NCBI GenBank assembly: GCA_030068145.1
Contig: JAPJBO010000875.1
Span: 31,656 to 95,655 of the forward strand
Source: Diplonema papillatum
Taxonomy: Eukaryota; Euglenozoa; Diplonemea; Diplonemida; Diplonemidae
Reading direction: 5' to 3'
DNA: 64,000 nt
Below the pieces are notes generated by a model. It had not been told where the DNA came from and searched no databases. It worked only from the letters and a program-made list of their open reading frames with translations. The translations under genes and the position numbers were made by a program. Of this stretch, positions 20,958-30,900 are shown in pieces (position 1 is the first letter of the stretch; each line of letters opens with the position of its first letter).

Positions 20958-23565
20958 GCCTGCTCCCGCACCGAAGGGGCCACGCCCGTGTCCGAATACT
21001 CCACACCCAGCGTGTCGAATGCTCGCCGGCCGCGGAAGGGCGACCAAATCTTCCAACGGTTAGCTAGGAGAAACAACCCGCCACCTGTGTTGTTCGTACG
21101 TGCACTTCCGCACCTCCTCTGTGCACAAATTCCCTCCGTGGGGTACTGCAAGCAGTTGGTGTCTCACCACAGCGAACGCATTTGTGTCTGCGGGGAAGCT
21201 CCCGCGGGATAGCCAGTATCCCGCCCCCCGCCGCTCATCTTCTCCCAAGAAGACTTGTCGCTAGCATCGAACGTGCACGAAAGACAGACATTACTGCCAC
21301 AATCTTGAACCGACTGCAGGCCACACCATGAGGATGGGCTCTCGGGTTCCATGGACTCGGATATTGCGAACAACAGTAGTGCCAAATCCCCGTACGCGCC
21401 TTGGCCGGTGTCTTCTACTCGCCGGTCCCCCATGCCAGGTGGCTTCTGCTTTCTGCCGCCGGCTCTTTCAACGCGCGAACGCATCGTCGGCGCACGTCGA
21501 TGGCCTGCGGACCATCCACCCCCCGTCCTTGCTTTACAGCACCGGTCGCGGCAACCGCCGACCCCGCCTCCCCCAACATCTCCTTCGAAGAAGACTCTGA
21601 ATGCTAGCGTCAACCATCCAGTGCTCTGCCTAAACATTTAACTGTTTTATTCCCCCCCCCCCCCTCGCCCTTGGTTGTAGGGGCCTTCTCCCCGTGACAG
21701 ATTCGCCTGTGCTCTAGTAGCACGGGTGGTCCTGGCTGTGACGAGCTACGAACAGCCGCCTGACAAACCAGACTCACACCGCAGTCCTGTCTGCAGACAC
21801 TCAGGTTCCACGCTGATGATGGTCCGCCTTATGTGTCCGTGGCTTAAAGGACCGAAACACGGCGCAGACGGGACCAGTGCGGTGTTGAGCACATACCCAT
21901 TCCAAGCACGTTCTTGCAACCCCCCCCTCGCCGTACCCGCGCTCTTTTCCCCGAGCGTCCGCGAGCGGAGCGTTGTCGCGCGCAGTCACGCTGGGGGGGC
22001 GCACCCGTGTCCCCCCGAACAGCGCGCTGCTGCAAGCAAAGCTGCCGTCGGCAGCCTGCACTCAGCCGGGCCTGCCGGCGACGCGAGGAGGGCCTGTTCC
22101 TCCCACAGCCAAGGATACGGCATTTGCGCGAGGCAAAAGGGGTCATCTTTCTGGGCCTGCAAAACCGAACGCGGCGCCTGCGACATTTCGTGTCGAACAT
22201 CGACGCAAGTTCCTCCGGTCGTACTTGCTTGAATACGGCGAGATGTGTGACCTTTCTTCGGAGGGGCTCACGCACTCAAAATCTAACTTATTTGCTTGAG
22301 TACGGAAGGCCAGGCAGCCGGTGCGTGAAAAAAGAACGTTCGAAACCTACCGAGTTTTCGGTCGCTACGCTCGCGTGCCAGTCGGCAAACTCGCAGTCTC
22401 ACCCTAGCCTCCCATTTCCTTCTCGCAGGTCTGTACAAAATGCCCGCTGGCAGAAAGCGGGGTAAGCCAATCCAAAACGTCAACCAAAAGTAAAGAAAAC
22501 GAGCATCGTGCGAGACTGCGACATCAGATGTTCTCCTCCTTTCTTGGGCGAAACCATATACTTGTAGGGCCTGAGATCGAAGGACCTGAGCCAGCCGCCA
22601 GCCGTCTGGCGGTTCCTGGCAACAAGAACCACAGCAAAACGATGTGCCCAAACAACCCCAGTTGTGGATGCCTTTGGGGCTCCCTCGATAAATGGGAAAA
22701 TGCTAGGGGACGGTGTTGGCTCCTACTCAAGCTTAAGCACGCGAAAAGACCGGTGCACACTTGGTCGGTCCCTTTAGTTTCCGCGCAAGCTTGCGGTTCT
22801 GTGCGAGCGATAAAGAGGCACGCACCAGGGCAACAGAGGACCCCGTCGGTTTGGAGTTCCACGCCCCTGCTTGTAGGAAAAATATGTCCTCTGTGCCGAT
22901 TTGCCCATACACTATCCGTCTCAACAGGCCAGTGTAGTCTGAAATCAACAGCATTCAATCCAGGTGCTTGATGAGTGAACACCGAACCTTGTAGGTATAC
23001 TACGTACAAACGATCGGGCACTGCCTTCAATGAAAACGACCTACTTACAGTGCGTTGCTCAGGGTAGTCGAAGGCCTGACAAACACACTAATGCAGCTGG
23101 GTGGGTGACCCCTCCGAACAGCCTCCCTGGCCCTGGCCCACGCCTGATGCCGCAACCCCTTATCCCGGGCGGTGGCGCTTTGGCATGAGCCAGGAACCTC
23201 AAGGGGAGCAGCGCGAGAGGCATCATCCACGCATCCACGCCCCCACATACCAATGCAACAAATTTACGACCGTAGCATCCGAAGAAGGTGCAAACATGGA
23301 GGGTGCTACGGTAGCCGTGCACGGGTCTTGGACGCCTGCCTTGTGCAGGGCGGGTGCTTAGTGATCCGCCGCGAAGTTCTCTCCTGGTGCAGTCCGGAGA
23401 GACCGGCGTCGAGTTTCGGCTCACAGCCGGTTCCCTCGGGCGGCAACCCTAAGGGAGAGAGAGCGCAGACACAACCCACCTTATAAAGGACCACGCACCA
23501 ATGCAACAAATCTACGACCTACAGTTACAGGAGGGGGTGGTGCGGGTGGCGGAGTGGGCCGCGGG
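20958..23565. other. Intergenic with repeat fragments
   Basis: No gene supported. Holds weak copies of the GCTAGC palindromic family (21253, 21599), a copy of repeat family C (21725-21905) and a segment (23278-23400) resembling 51690-51780. A C-run lies at 21650. The transporter's promoter presumably lies just before 23566. Confidence 0.5.
21725..21905 (+). repeat. Repeat family C, copy 1
   Basis: Shares TGGCTGTGACGAGCTACGAA and the following ~130 bp, through GATGATGGTCCGCCTTATGT, with 29875-30035, at about 95% by eye. This copy has an insertion after TGTGTCCG. No coding potential common to both. Confidence 0.8.
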
Positions 23566-25107
23566 ATGAACGGAGCGGATGCCTGGCTCCTGTGGGGGCA
23601 CGCGCTGCTGGTGTCGGCGGGGGTGGCCTGCCTCTCGATCGGGCTCCGCCAGCAGGACAAGCAGGGCGGCCTCAGCCAAGAGCATCTGGCGCTCCTCGAG
23701 AAGTTCAAGTGGAAGTACCTGCCCGGCTATTTGCTGGCGTGCTCGTCGGACTGGATCCAAGGCCCCTACCAGTTTCGTGTGTACCTGACCTACGGTTTGA
23801 CAGAAGCGCAGATCGGAAAGTTGTACATCGCGGGGTTCGCTTCGTCCGTCACCCTCGGCACGTACATAGCGTCGCTGGCCGACGCGAAGGGGAGGCGGCA
23901 GGGCTGTTTTTGGTACTGCATCGTCTGCTCGCTGAGCTGCCTGACCAAGAATTTCTCGGCGTTCGGCGTGCTGCTGCTGGGCCGCGTGCTCGGCGGGATC
24001 GCGGCGTCGCTGCTCTTTTCGAGCTTCGAGTCGTGGTGCGTGACGGCTGCGGCGGAGGCGGGGCTCCCGGAGAAGAGCCTCGGGCCCCTGTTCACCTCCG
24101 CCTCCTTCATGAACGGTCTCACCGCTATCATGGCGTCCGTGCTCGGCCACTTGCTGGCGGTGGCCTTCGCGACAGCGGATTCGCCGGAGGGAAACGTCAT
24201 CGCCCCGTTCAACGCGGTGCCAGTCATCCTCCTCGCCTGCGCAGCGTACATGCACACCTACTGGGGCGAGAACTACGGCACTTCCCGCCGATCCCAGCAA
24301 AGGAGTGTCGACACGGTGCCACGTGCTCCGTCCGACGCGTGGGAGGTAGACCCCGGCGGCAAGCAGCCGTCCGCCGCCGCTGGGCGGGCCGCGAAGGTGC
24401 TGTCGTCGTTCACCGCCCTGCGAGAGGCGGTCGTGTTCGTCGCGTCCGAGCCGCTGGTGTCGCTGCTTGGCGTGATCAACTCACTTTTCGACGCGGCGAC
24501 GTACGTCTTCGTCTTCGGGTGGACCCTGTCCCTCGAGGCGCGGAGCGGGGACTCCCGCGCGATTCCGTGGGGGCTCGCGTTCGGGCTGTTCATGGGGTGG
24601 TGCATGATCGGCGCGCTGGTCTGCAAAATGATCCTCGGCTCCGTCACCGACACTGCGGGCCGGGTCGCCGGCCGGCTGCTGCTGGTGCTGCTCTGCTTCG
24701 CCGGCGCGGCACTCGTGCCCGGTGCGATCGCGGGGTCGTCGTTCCTCTCGGTGTTCAACGGGTTCTGCATGTTCGAAGCCGCCTTCGGCGCGTTCATGCC
24801 GGCGATGGCGCTGCTGCGGGCCCTGCACCTTGACGACGGGCACCGGGCGGCCGCGACCGCTCTGTACAGGGTCCCGACGAACATAGCCGTGTGCCTCGTT
24901 CTGCTAAACGCGGGGTTCATCGACAACACGACGATCCTGCAGCTTTGCATCATGCTGCTCGTGGTTGCCGTGTGCGCGAATTTGCTCTTCATCCGGCTCG
25001 GGGGAGGCACCGTGCGCCGCAATCGCGTTTCGCCTCCGGACGAGGAGCTTGCGCACGACGAAGAAGTCTCAAAGGATGTTACGAAGCGGTCCGTCGACCG
25101 CTACTGA
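23566..25107 (+). CDS. MFSD5-like major facilitator (putative molybdate transporter), 513 aa
   Basis: Intronless frame starting at ATG 23566; the frame is open a little upstream, but this is the first ATG and it gives an N-terminus suited to the first helix. About twelve hydrophobic segments are spread along the protein. The family signature after the first helix is clear: SDWIQGPYQFRVY, then a helix and loop with ADAKGRRQG (MFS loop 2-3), SLSCLTK, LLLGRVLGGIAASLLFSSFESW and later NWGEN-like YWGENYG. These match the MFSD5/MOT2 branch, whose characterised members import molybdate across the plasma membrane. The substrate here is by homology only. The C-terminal tail is short, charged and cytosolic. 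Two damaged copies of the gene's 3' end follow directly. Confidence 0.9.
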   Translation: MNGADAWLLWGHALLVSAGVACLSIGLRQQDKQGGLSQEHLALLEKFKWKYLPGYLLACSSDWIQGPYQFRVYLTYGLTEAQIGKLYIAGFASSVTLGTYIASLADAKGRRQGCFWYCIVCSLSCLTKNFSAFGVLLLGRVLGGIAASLLFSSFESWCVTAAAEAGLPEKSLGPLFTSASFMNGLTAIMASVLGHLLAVAFATADSPEGNVIAPFNAVPVILLACAAYMHTYWGENYGTSRRSQQRSVDTVPRAPSDAWEVDPGGKQPSAAAGRAAKVLSSFTALREAVVFVASEPLVSLLGVINSLFDAATYVFVFGWTLSLEARSGDSRAIPWGLAFGLFMGWCMIGALVCKMILGSVTDTAGRVAGRLLLVLLCFAGAALVPGAIAGSSFLSVFNGFCMFEAAFGAFMPAMALLRALHLDDGHRAAATALYRVPTNIAVCLVLLNAGFIDNTTILQLCIMLLVVAVCANLLFIRLGGGTVRRNRVSPPDEELAHDEEVSKDVTKRSVDRY

Positions 25108-25188
25108 CGAGGATGTCCTCCGTGCACCTGCCTCCGTCCCTATTTTTGCCGTCTCCTCGGCACAGGCTTTAGCTTTGCGGGCGCCGAT

Positions 25189-25445
25189 CGTGCCCGGAGC
25201 GATTACGGGGTCGTCTTCCTTCTCAGTGTTCAACGGGTTCTGCATATGTTTCGCATTCGCGCGTTCATGCCGGCGATGGAGCCTGCACCTTGACGACGGG
25301 CTCCGGGCGGCTGCGACCGCTCTGTACAGTGTCCCGACGAACATAGCCGTGTGCCTCGTTCTGCTCAACGCGGGATTCATCGACAACTCGACGATCCTGC
25401 AGCTTTGCATCTGCTGCTCGTGGTTGCCGTGTGCGCGAACCTACT
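25189..25445 (+). pseudogene. Truncated copy of the MFSD5-like 3' end
   Basis: From CGTGCCCGGAGCGATTACGG onward this repeats the transporter from about 24710 to 24980, with point changes and small deletions, for example around the FMPAMALLRALH segment, that break the frame. No start and no other part of the gene is present, so it is a partial tandem duplicate. Confidence 0.88.
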
Positions 25446-25454
25446 CTGCCACGG

Positions 25455-25560
25455 CACAGTACAGTGTCCCGACGAACATAGCCGTGTGCCTCGTTCTGCT
25501 CAACGCGGGATTCATCGACAACTCGACGATCCTACAGCTTTGCATCCTGCTGCTAGCGCA
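25455..25560 (+). pseudogene. Second, shorter copy of the MFSD5-like tail
   Basis: Repeats about 105 bp beginning near TACAGTGTCCCGACGAACAT, nearly identical to the preceding partial copy (25325-25415), including the shared TCGACAACTCGACGATCCT variant. It therefore arose from the first partial copy rather than from the intact gene. Confidence 0.85.
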
Positions 25561-27925
25561 AACCTAATCCGGGGGCGGCCTACAAGTGGGTGTCGTTGTG
25601 GCCTCCCGGCCGGAGCCATCGTTGCACCGGTTCGCGCGCCGGATGGACGCAGCCGGGGGCTGCGCATTCGGCGGCGTCGGAGTTGCGGCGTTGGCAGTTG
25701 AGTGCGCCGGCGCCGCCGCGCTGGGGGAATGCGTGCCGGAAGTAGGAACCAAATGTTTTTGCCCGTCCAGCAAACTCGAAACAGTTTTGGCCCGGCTCAC
25801 CATGCGCAAAAAGGTGGCAACCTTTTGTTGGATTTACTCGTGCGAAATCCGGGGGTAGAAAGTACGGCTCTTCGTTTTCGTGCGCAAAGCTGCGAGATGC
25901 TCAGTTTGACGTGTTTCCGCATAGCATGAACGCTTACAATGCACCGTGTCTGCGCCCCTCTTTGTTCTCCTCAAAGCCGTTCTATTGCAAAATATAATTG
26001 CCACGGAGAGAGAGGCAGCCGGATAGGCAGAGTGCTCACCAACTGGAGTGTTTTTACCACCTCGTTCGCTGTGGCCACAACGAAATAAACCAAGCAACTT
26101 TTTCACTCACCAAAAAAGTTGAAGGGAAGAAGCTGCCGGGGTGCGACGCGTGCCTAGAAAGCCGTACCGACATAGGGAGGGGTATCAGAGCACTGAGTCT
26201 CGTCGACAACTTTTCTCCTCACGATAGGAGAAAATGATGCCGATCTGCAACTCCGGTTTGTATCGGGAACAGAAAGCGAACCGATGACAACCCTGGATCG
26301 AACGCAACTTACGCTTCGTCCACCCCCTGCTGACAGACTGCATAGACTGTGATAGACAGCGGCAGGCAATTCGATGCAGTTCCAGGAAATACATACCTGA
26401 TACCATAGGGGTGGACTGGCTCAGTTTATGCCTTCCAAAACGCAAAAGGGGGGACCGTGTCCCCTCCAGTTCCTCAGGCATAGCGGTCAAACGATTCGCA
26501 TTAATATGCGATATCGCATTTGGGATTTTGGCGCCACTAATCGTATTTTCATTCGCATCATCGCACGCTTAAAACCTGGGCAAATACAGTACTACGGACT
26601 ATCGCATTATCGCAAGCCGATTATATGTGATACTTTTGTGCGATAATGCGATAATTATTATCGCATGCAAATCGTTTGACCACTATGCTAAGAGCAACTC
26701 ATGGCATAGCCTAGAAACGCGTAACGCATCCCGACACCGGGGTTAGGGCGATGAAGTGGGTGGCGCACGAGGTCGCGTTCGTCTGGTCAGAAGGCTCGAC
26801 TCCCTACAACGCACTGCGAAAACGAAGTTTGTAAAAAAAGAAAAAAGACCCTTGGTTCAGCGGGCCGTCGTGATCCAAAATACTAAAGCCATGCGACAGC
26901 GTTCGAGGAGATTCCTAGCAATCGGGCTGTGCCGATAGCGTTTCCACCACCTTTCACTTTCTGACTGCTGCAGCGGCACGCACGGACACAGCCACTGAAG
27001 ACGGGTGGTGGGTGAAAACGGCCAAAGAACTCCGCAAAACGTGCGGTGCTCTGCGAGACAAAACAGAGATACGTGCGCAAACTCGATACCAGAAAGTGTG
27101 ATGCGCGCCGAAAAGTGCGACCCTCCCCGGATGCACGGGCTCGACCCCCGACGCGGGCTACTAGAAAGCCAGGGGCTAGTGAAGTCCAGTGGGCCCGATG
27201 AGACCAACCGGCGGTAGCCGCGCATTTGTTGAGGTGCAGGGTTTCCCTGATCCCTGGCATCCGATACAATCTCGGTGGCATCGGCCCCGCAAACTCGAAA
27301 CAGTTTTGGCCCGGCTCCCCATGCGCAAAACTGGTAACGGTTGGATTTACTCGTGCGAAATCCGGGGGAGGATGAAACCTGCCAGGTTAGAAAGTTCGGC
27401 TCTTCGTTTTCGTGCGCAAAGCTGCGAGATGCGCACAAGCTCAGCTTGACGTGTTTCCGCAATGCACGAACGCTTACAATGCAACGTGTACAGGGTGGTG
27501 TGTTTGGTGGTTGAGCAGAGTTCCTGATCTCAAAAAGCGAGAGCAGGCGAACAACTGACATCAACGTGCTTGCGGAACTGGATTTTGAAACTCGTGCAGA
27601 AAACCTGGTGAGATCTCGGTATCGGTCACAAGTTGATTCGAATCTGACTTGCCAAAGCGAGCAAGTAAAGTGTACACGAAAGAAGCCATGCATGCCCCCC
27701 CCAAACCCACCCAGTACGTATTAGCTCTAAAAGAACCCATCCGACGAAGGTCACCCGGAGACTCAAAAATCCCGGATTCTCAAGCGAACTATAACTCTAG
27801 AAAAGCACCTCGCCAGGAAAAGGTTGGGCGTGGTGGGGGACAGGTACCCAGTACGATACACCAACGAATAAACAACGAGCTTCCCAAAGCAATCATAGTG
27901 AAGGCTTTTTGACCACGTCTTCGCC
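25561..27925. other. Intergenic with repeats and a MITE
   Basis: No gene supported. A ~170-bp sequence at 25780-25945 is repeated in the same orientation at 27290-27485 (shared AAACAGTTTTGGCCCGGCTC, TTCGTTTTCGTGCGCAAAGC, GACGTGTTTCCGCA), with small insertions in the right copy. A MITE lies at 26478-26688. A tail fragment of repeat family E is at 27735-27805. Confidence 0.6.
26478..26688. mobile_element. MITE-like element, 211 bp
   Basis: Inverted ends of about 24 bp: GCATAGCGGTCAAACGATTC on the left and the reverse complement with two changes on the right (GTTTGACCACTATGC). The inside is AT-rich, made of GCGATAAT/ATTATCGC words that can fold. No ORF. No target duplication could be defined with confidence. 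Confidence 0.75.
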
Positions 27926-30900
27926 ATGGCCGGGTATCCGGCTGTGTTCCTCGCGTTGGGACTGCTCGTGCGGTCTGCAGACGCCGCAGGAGGGAAGTCG
28001 ATCTTCAAGCTCGGCGACTATGTGGATCACAAGCCGTTCGAGGTGATGTTCATGTATTTCACCGTCTTCGCCATCACCATCATTTACGAATGGATCGTGT
28101 CGTACGTTGACAAAACCGTAACAACCTACTCCGGGAAAAACATCGTCCACCACATCTACTCCGAGGTATGCCCTTCCGCTTCCGTTTTTCTACGGAAACC
28201 CAAGAGGACTTCACAGTCCGAGCCCAGACAGGATTTAGCCCAGCACGTACCTGGCGCGCCTGACCCAGCGAGCTACGAGGGTCCCAACAAAATATCAAGT
28301 TCCCAATTACTTTCAACTTTCTCCTTTACCTTGCATCAAAGGTGTCACGGCAAGTTTTGGCAGCCGCTGCTTAGCAAACGATTTAAAAGCTACAGTTTCT
28401 GTACTTTATTGGTGGCTTACCGTGGTCGCCGGCAAGCTCCCTCGGGCTTGTTAGGAAACATACGGTACCGGACCCCTCCGGTGAAAGCAACACACCAAGA
28501 AAGCGCGGAAATATACGTAAAAAGAAAAAAAAAAAAAAAAAAAAAGAGAGAGAACAGAGAGAATCAGAGAAGACAGAAGGCCAGCCTCCCCACGGGATGG
28601 AGGAGCTCCAACGCTTCATCGCGAGGGCGCAGCACCTTGCGGAGAAGGCGGTGAGCGAGGCGGACATCAGCGCCGCGTACGGGATCGTCAAGATCCTGCT
28701 CGTTCTTGCGGAGAAGGCGGCGGGGCAGCCCGTGAAGGCAGAGCAGACGCAGCCTGCGAAGGCAGGGCGGAAGCAGGCTGCGAAGCAGACGGCGGCGACA
28801 CCGGCGGCGAAGGAGACGAGGGCCGACGACGCCCGCGACGTGCAGACTGACCGGGAGGACGCAACGCAGCGGCCGGGCGTGACATGGGCGAACGTGGTGA
28901 CGAGAAGTCCGCAGGCGAGGGGCGGATACGTGAAAGCGCCGGGAGTCAGCCGCGGAAAGAGGCTGAGGCCATGCGACTGGCATGTCGAGGTGGTCGAGGC
29001 GGAGAAGGCGGAAGACATCCGGCAGGGGGTGGTCTACGCCGGAAGAAAGGAAACGGGGGAGCAGCTTGGGGTCTAAATTCATCTGGGAAACCTTCTCATT
29101 TCGGCATTCGCTGGAACCCGACCGAAGCAGACAATAAGATCCCGTGTCATTTCACGTTCATCTGCACGCGGAATGTACGGCCTGCTTGTGATCTTCTGCC
29201 GGTTCTTCGGGCTGTCTTCTGCAAGCACCATAGTCACGTCCTGCCTTTTCACTGCGGCTTACCCACAACCGAAGCGCTGGGACTTGCGGTGATTAAGTAC
29301 ATTATGGGGCGACATTAATACAATACCATTGCTTACAGTAAAAGCACCTTGGCGTCACCGGTTGGCTTGCACTGCCAGGCCACCCAGTCTCTTGCCTGGC
29401 ATGGATTCTGGTGTTGTTTTCGTGGAGCTAAATCAGATATTTTCACTGAGTACAAGTCTGAGATTTGGGTGTAGCTACTTTGATTTCTGGGTTCCCTCCA
29501 TTTTCGCGGCTTCATTGCCAAGATACTAGTCCGACTGAGTAGTCTTTCCGGATCCTCCCACATCCTGGGACTCTCTACATGGCGATTATTAGATTATGAG
29601 AAATTATTAGAAATTACTAGAAATTATTAGTTATTACCCATTATTAGATCTAATAATACGTAATAATCAGGCTAATAATATCTAATAAAATCTAATCAAA
29701 TCTAGTAATAATTATTACATGCCAACCGTGAATAACACAAAACTACGCACTTCTTCACCAAGGCAGTTGACACGGCTTCCTCTGCGGTACGGGCCAAGTG
29801 GCGCCGTACCGTAGACATGAAAACACGGATCCTTAAAACTCGAAACAGTCTAAAAGACCCCGCCCCCGGTCTTCGTCCTGGCTGTGACGAGCTACGAACA
29901 GCCGCCTGACAAACCAGACTCACACCGCTGTCCTGTTTGCCGACACTCAGGTTCCGCGCTGATGATGGTCCGCCTTATGTGTCCGGTGCGGTGTTGGGCG
30001 CATATCCATTCCAAGCACGTTCTTGCAAACCCCCGGTCTTCGACTGCCAACCGAAAAAAAGCGCCGGCTTCTTGAAATACGAAAGATTCGACCTCTGCAG
30101 GAAGCCGTGAGATCAAACTCAGACCCTCTTCACGTGAGGGCCCGAGGCAACAGCACGAGCGAGAATCTATGCACTTGCCCCTGTGCCACTGCTGAAGCTT
30201 GTGCCTGCTGTGGCTTCGTGGCACTTCTCATGAGAGTCCGAAGCAACAATCATGCGAACAACTGCCTCCGTCGCCAGACCTTTAGAGAACCCATCGGATC
30301 AATCTCCGCCCTTTTCTGCAACACAACCAGCTTGTGAGTTTTTAGAGTGCAAGTTCACTTCGGGGCCCCGTATTTTATTTGCTTGTGAGTTTTTTTTTTT
30401 CCGAAACACGGTGGCGTCGAGATCCAGCGCAACGTATACGCGATGCTCGAACGGGGGCACCACCCCAGGGTTCTCTACCCCCCGTGGCAAGCTTGGCTGA
30501 CGGAGGAGTTCCGAACCTTACCACGACTACACAGCCAGTTAAAACCGTTCTTAGGGCACAGCATTGCGCGTTACAAGAACCGCAAACCGCACACGAAGGA
30601 GCCAGAATTCGCCGGAAGACACCAACCCCTCAACTTCAAACCAGCCGAACTGCCAGTAACACCGGATGATCTCGACTCAATGACAGACAGCCACTCCACA
30701 AATACCCACGAACACGAGGAAAGACCAACAAACCTCCTTTCACAACCACAACCACAGTTCACCTTGAAACACCGAGTAGCCAACCTAGCAGCAACCTTCA
30801 CCTTAGCGAGCGAGGACCATGTCCACCACCACAAACTCCTGTTTTCTGCAAGCTGCCCTCAACTTGATCCCCGCCACAGACATGACACAGCAAGTAGTCT

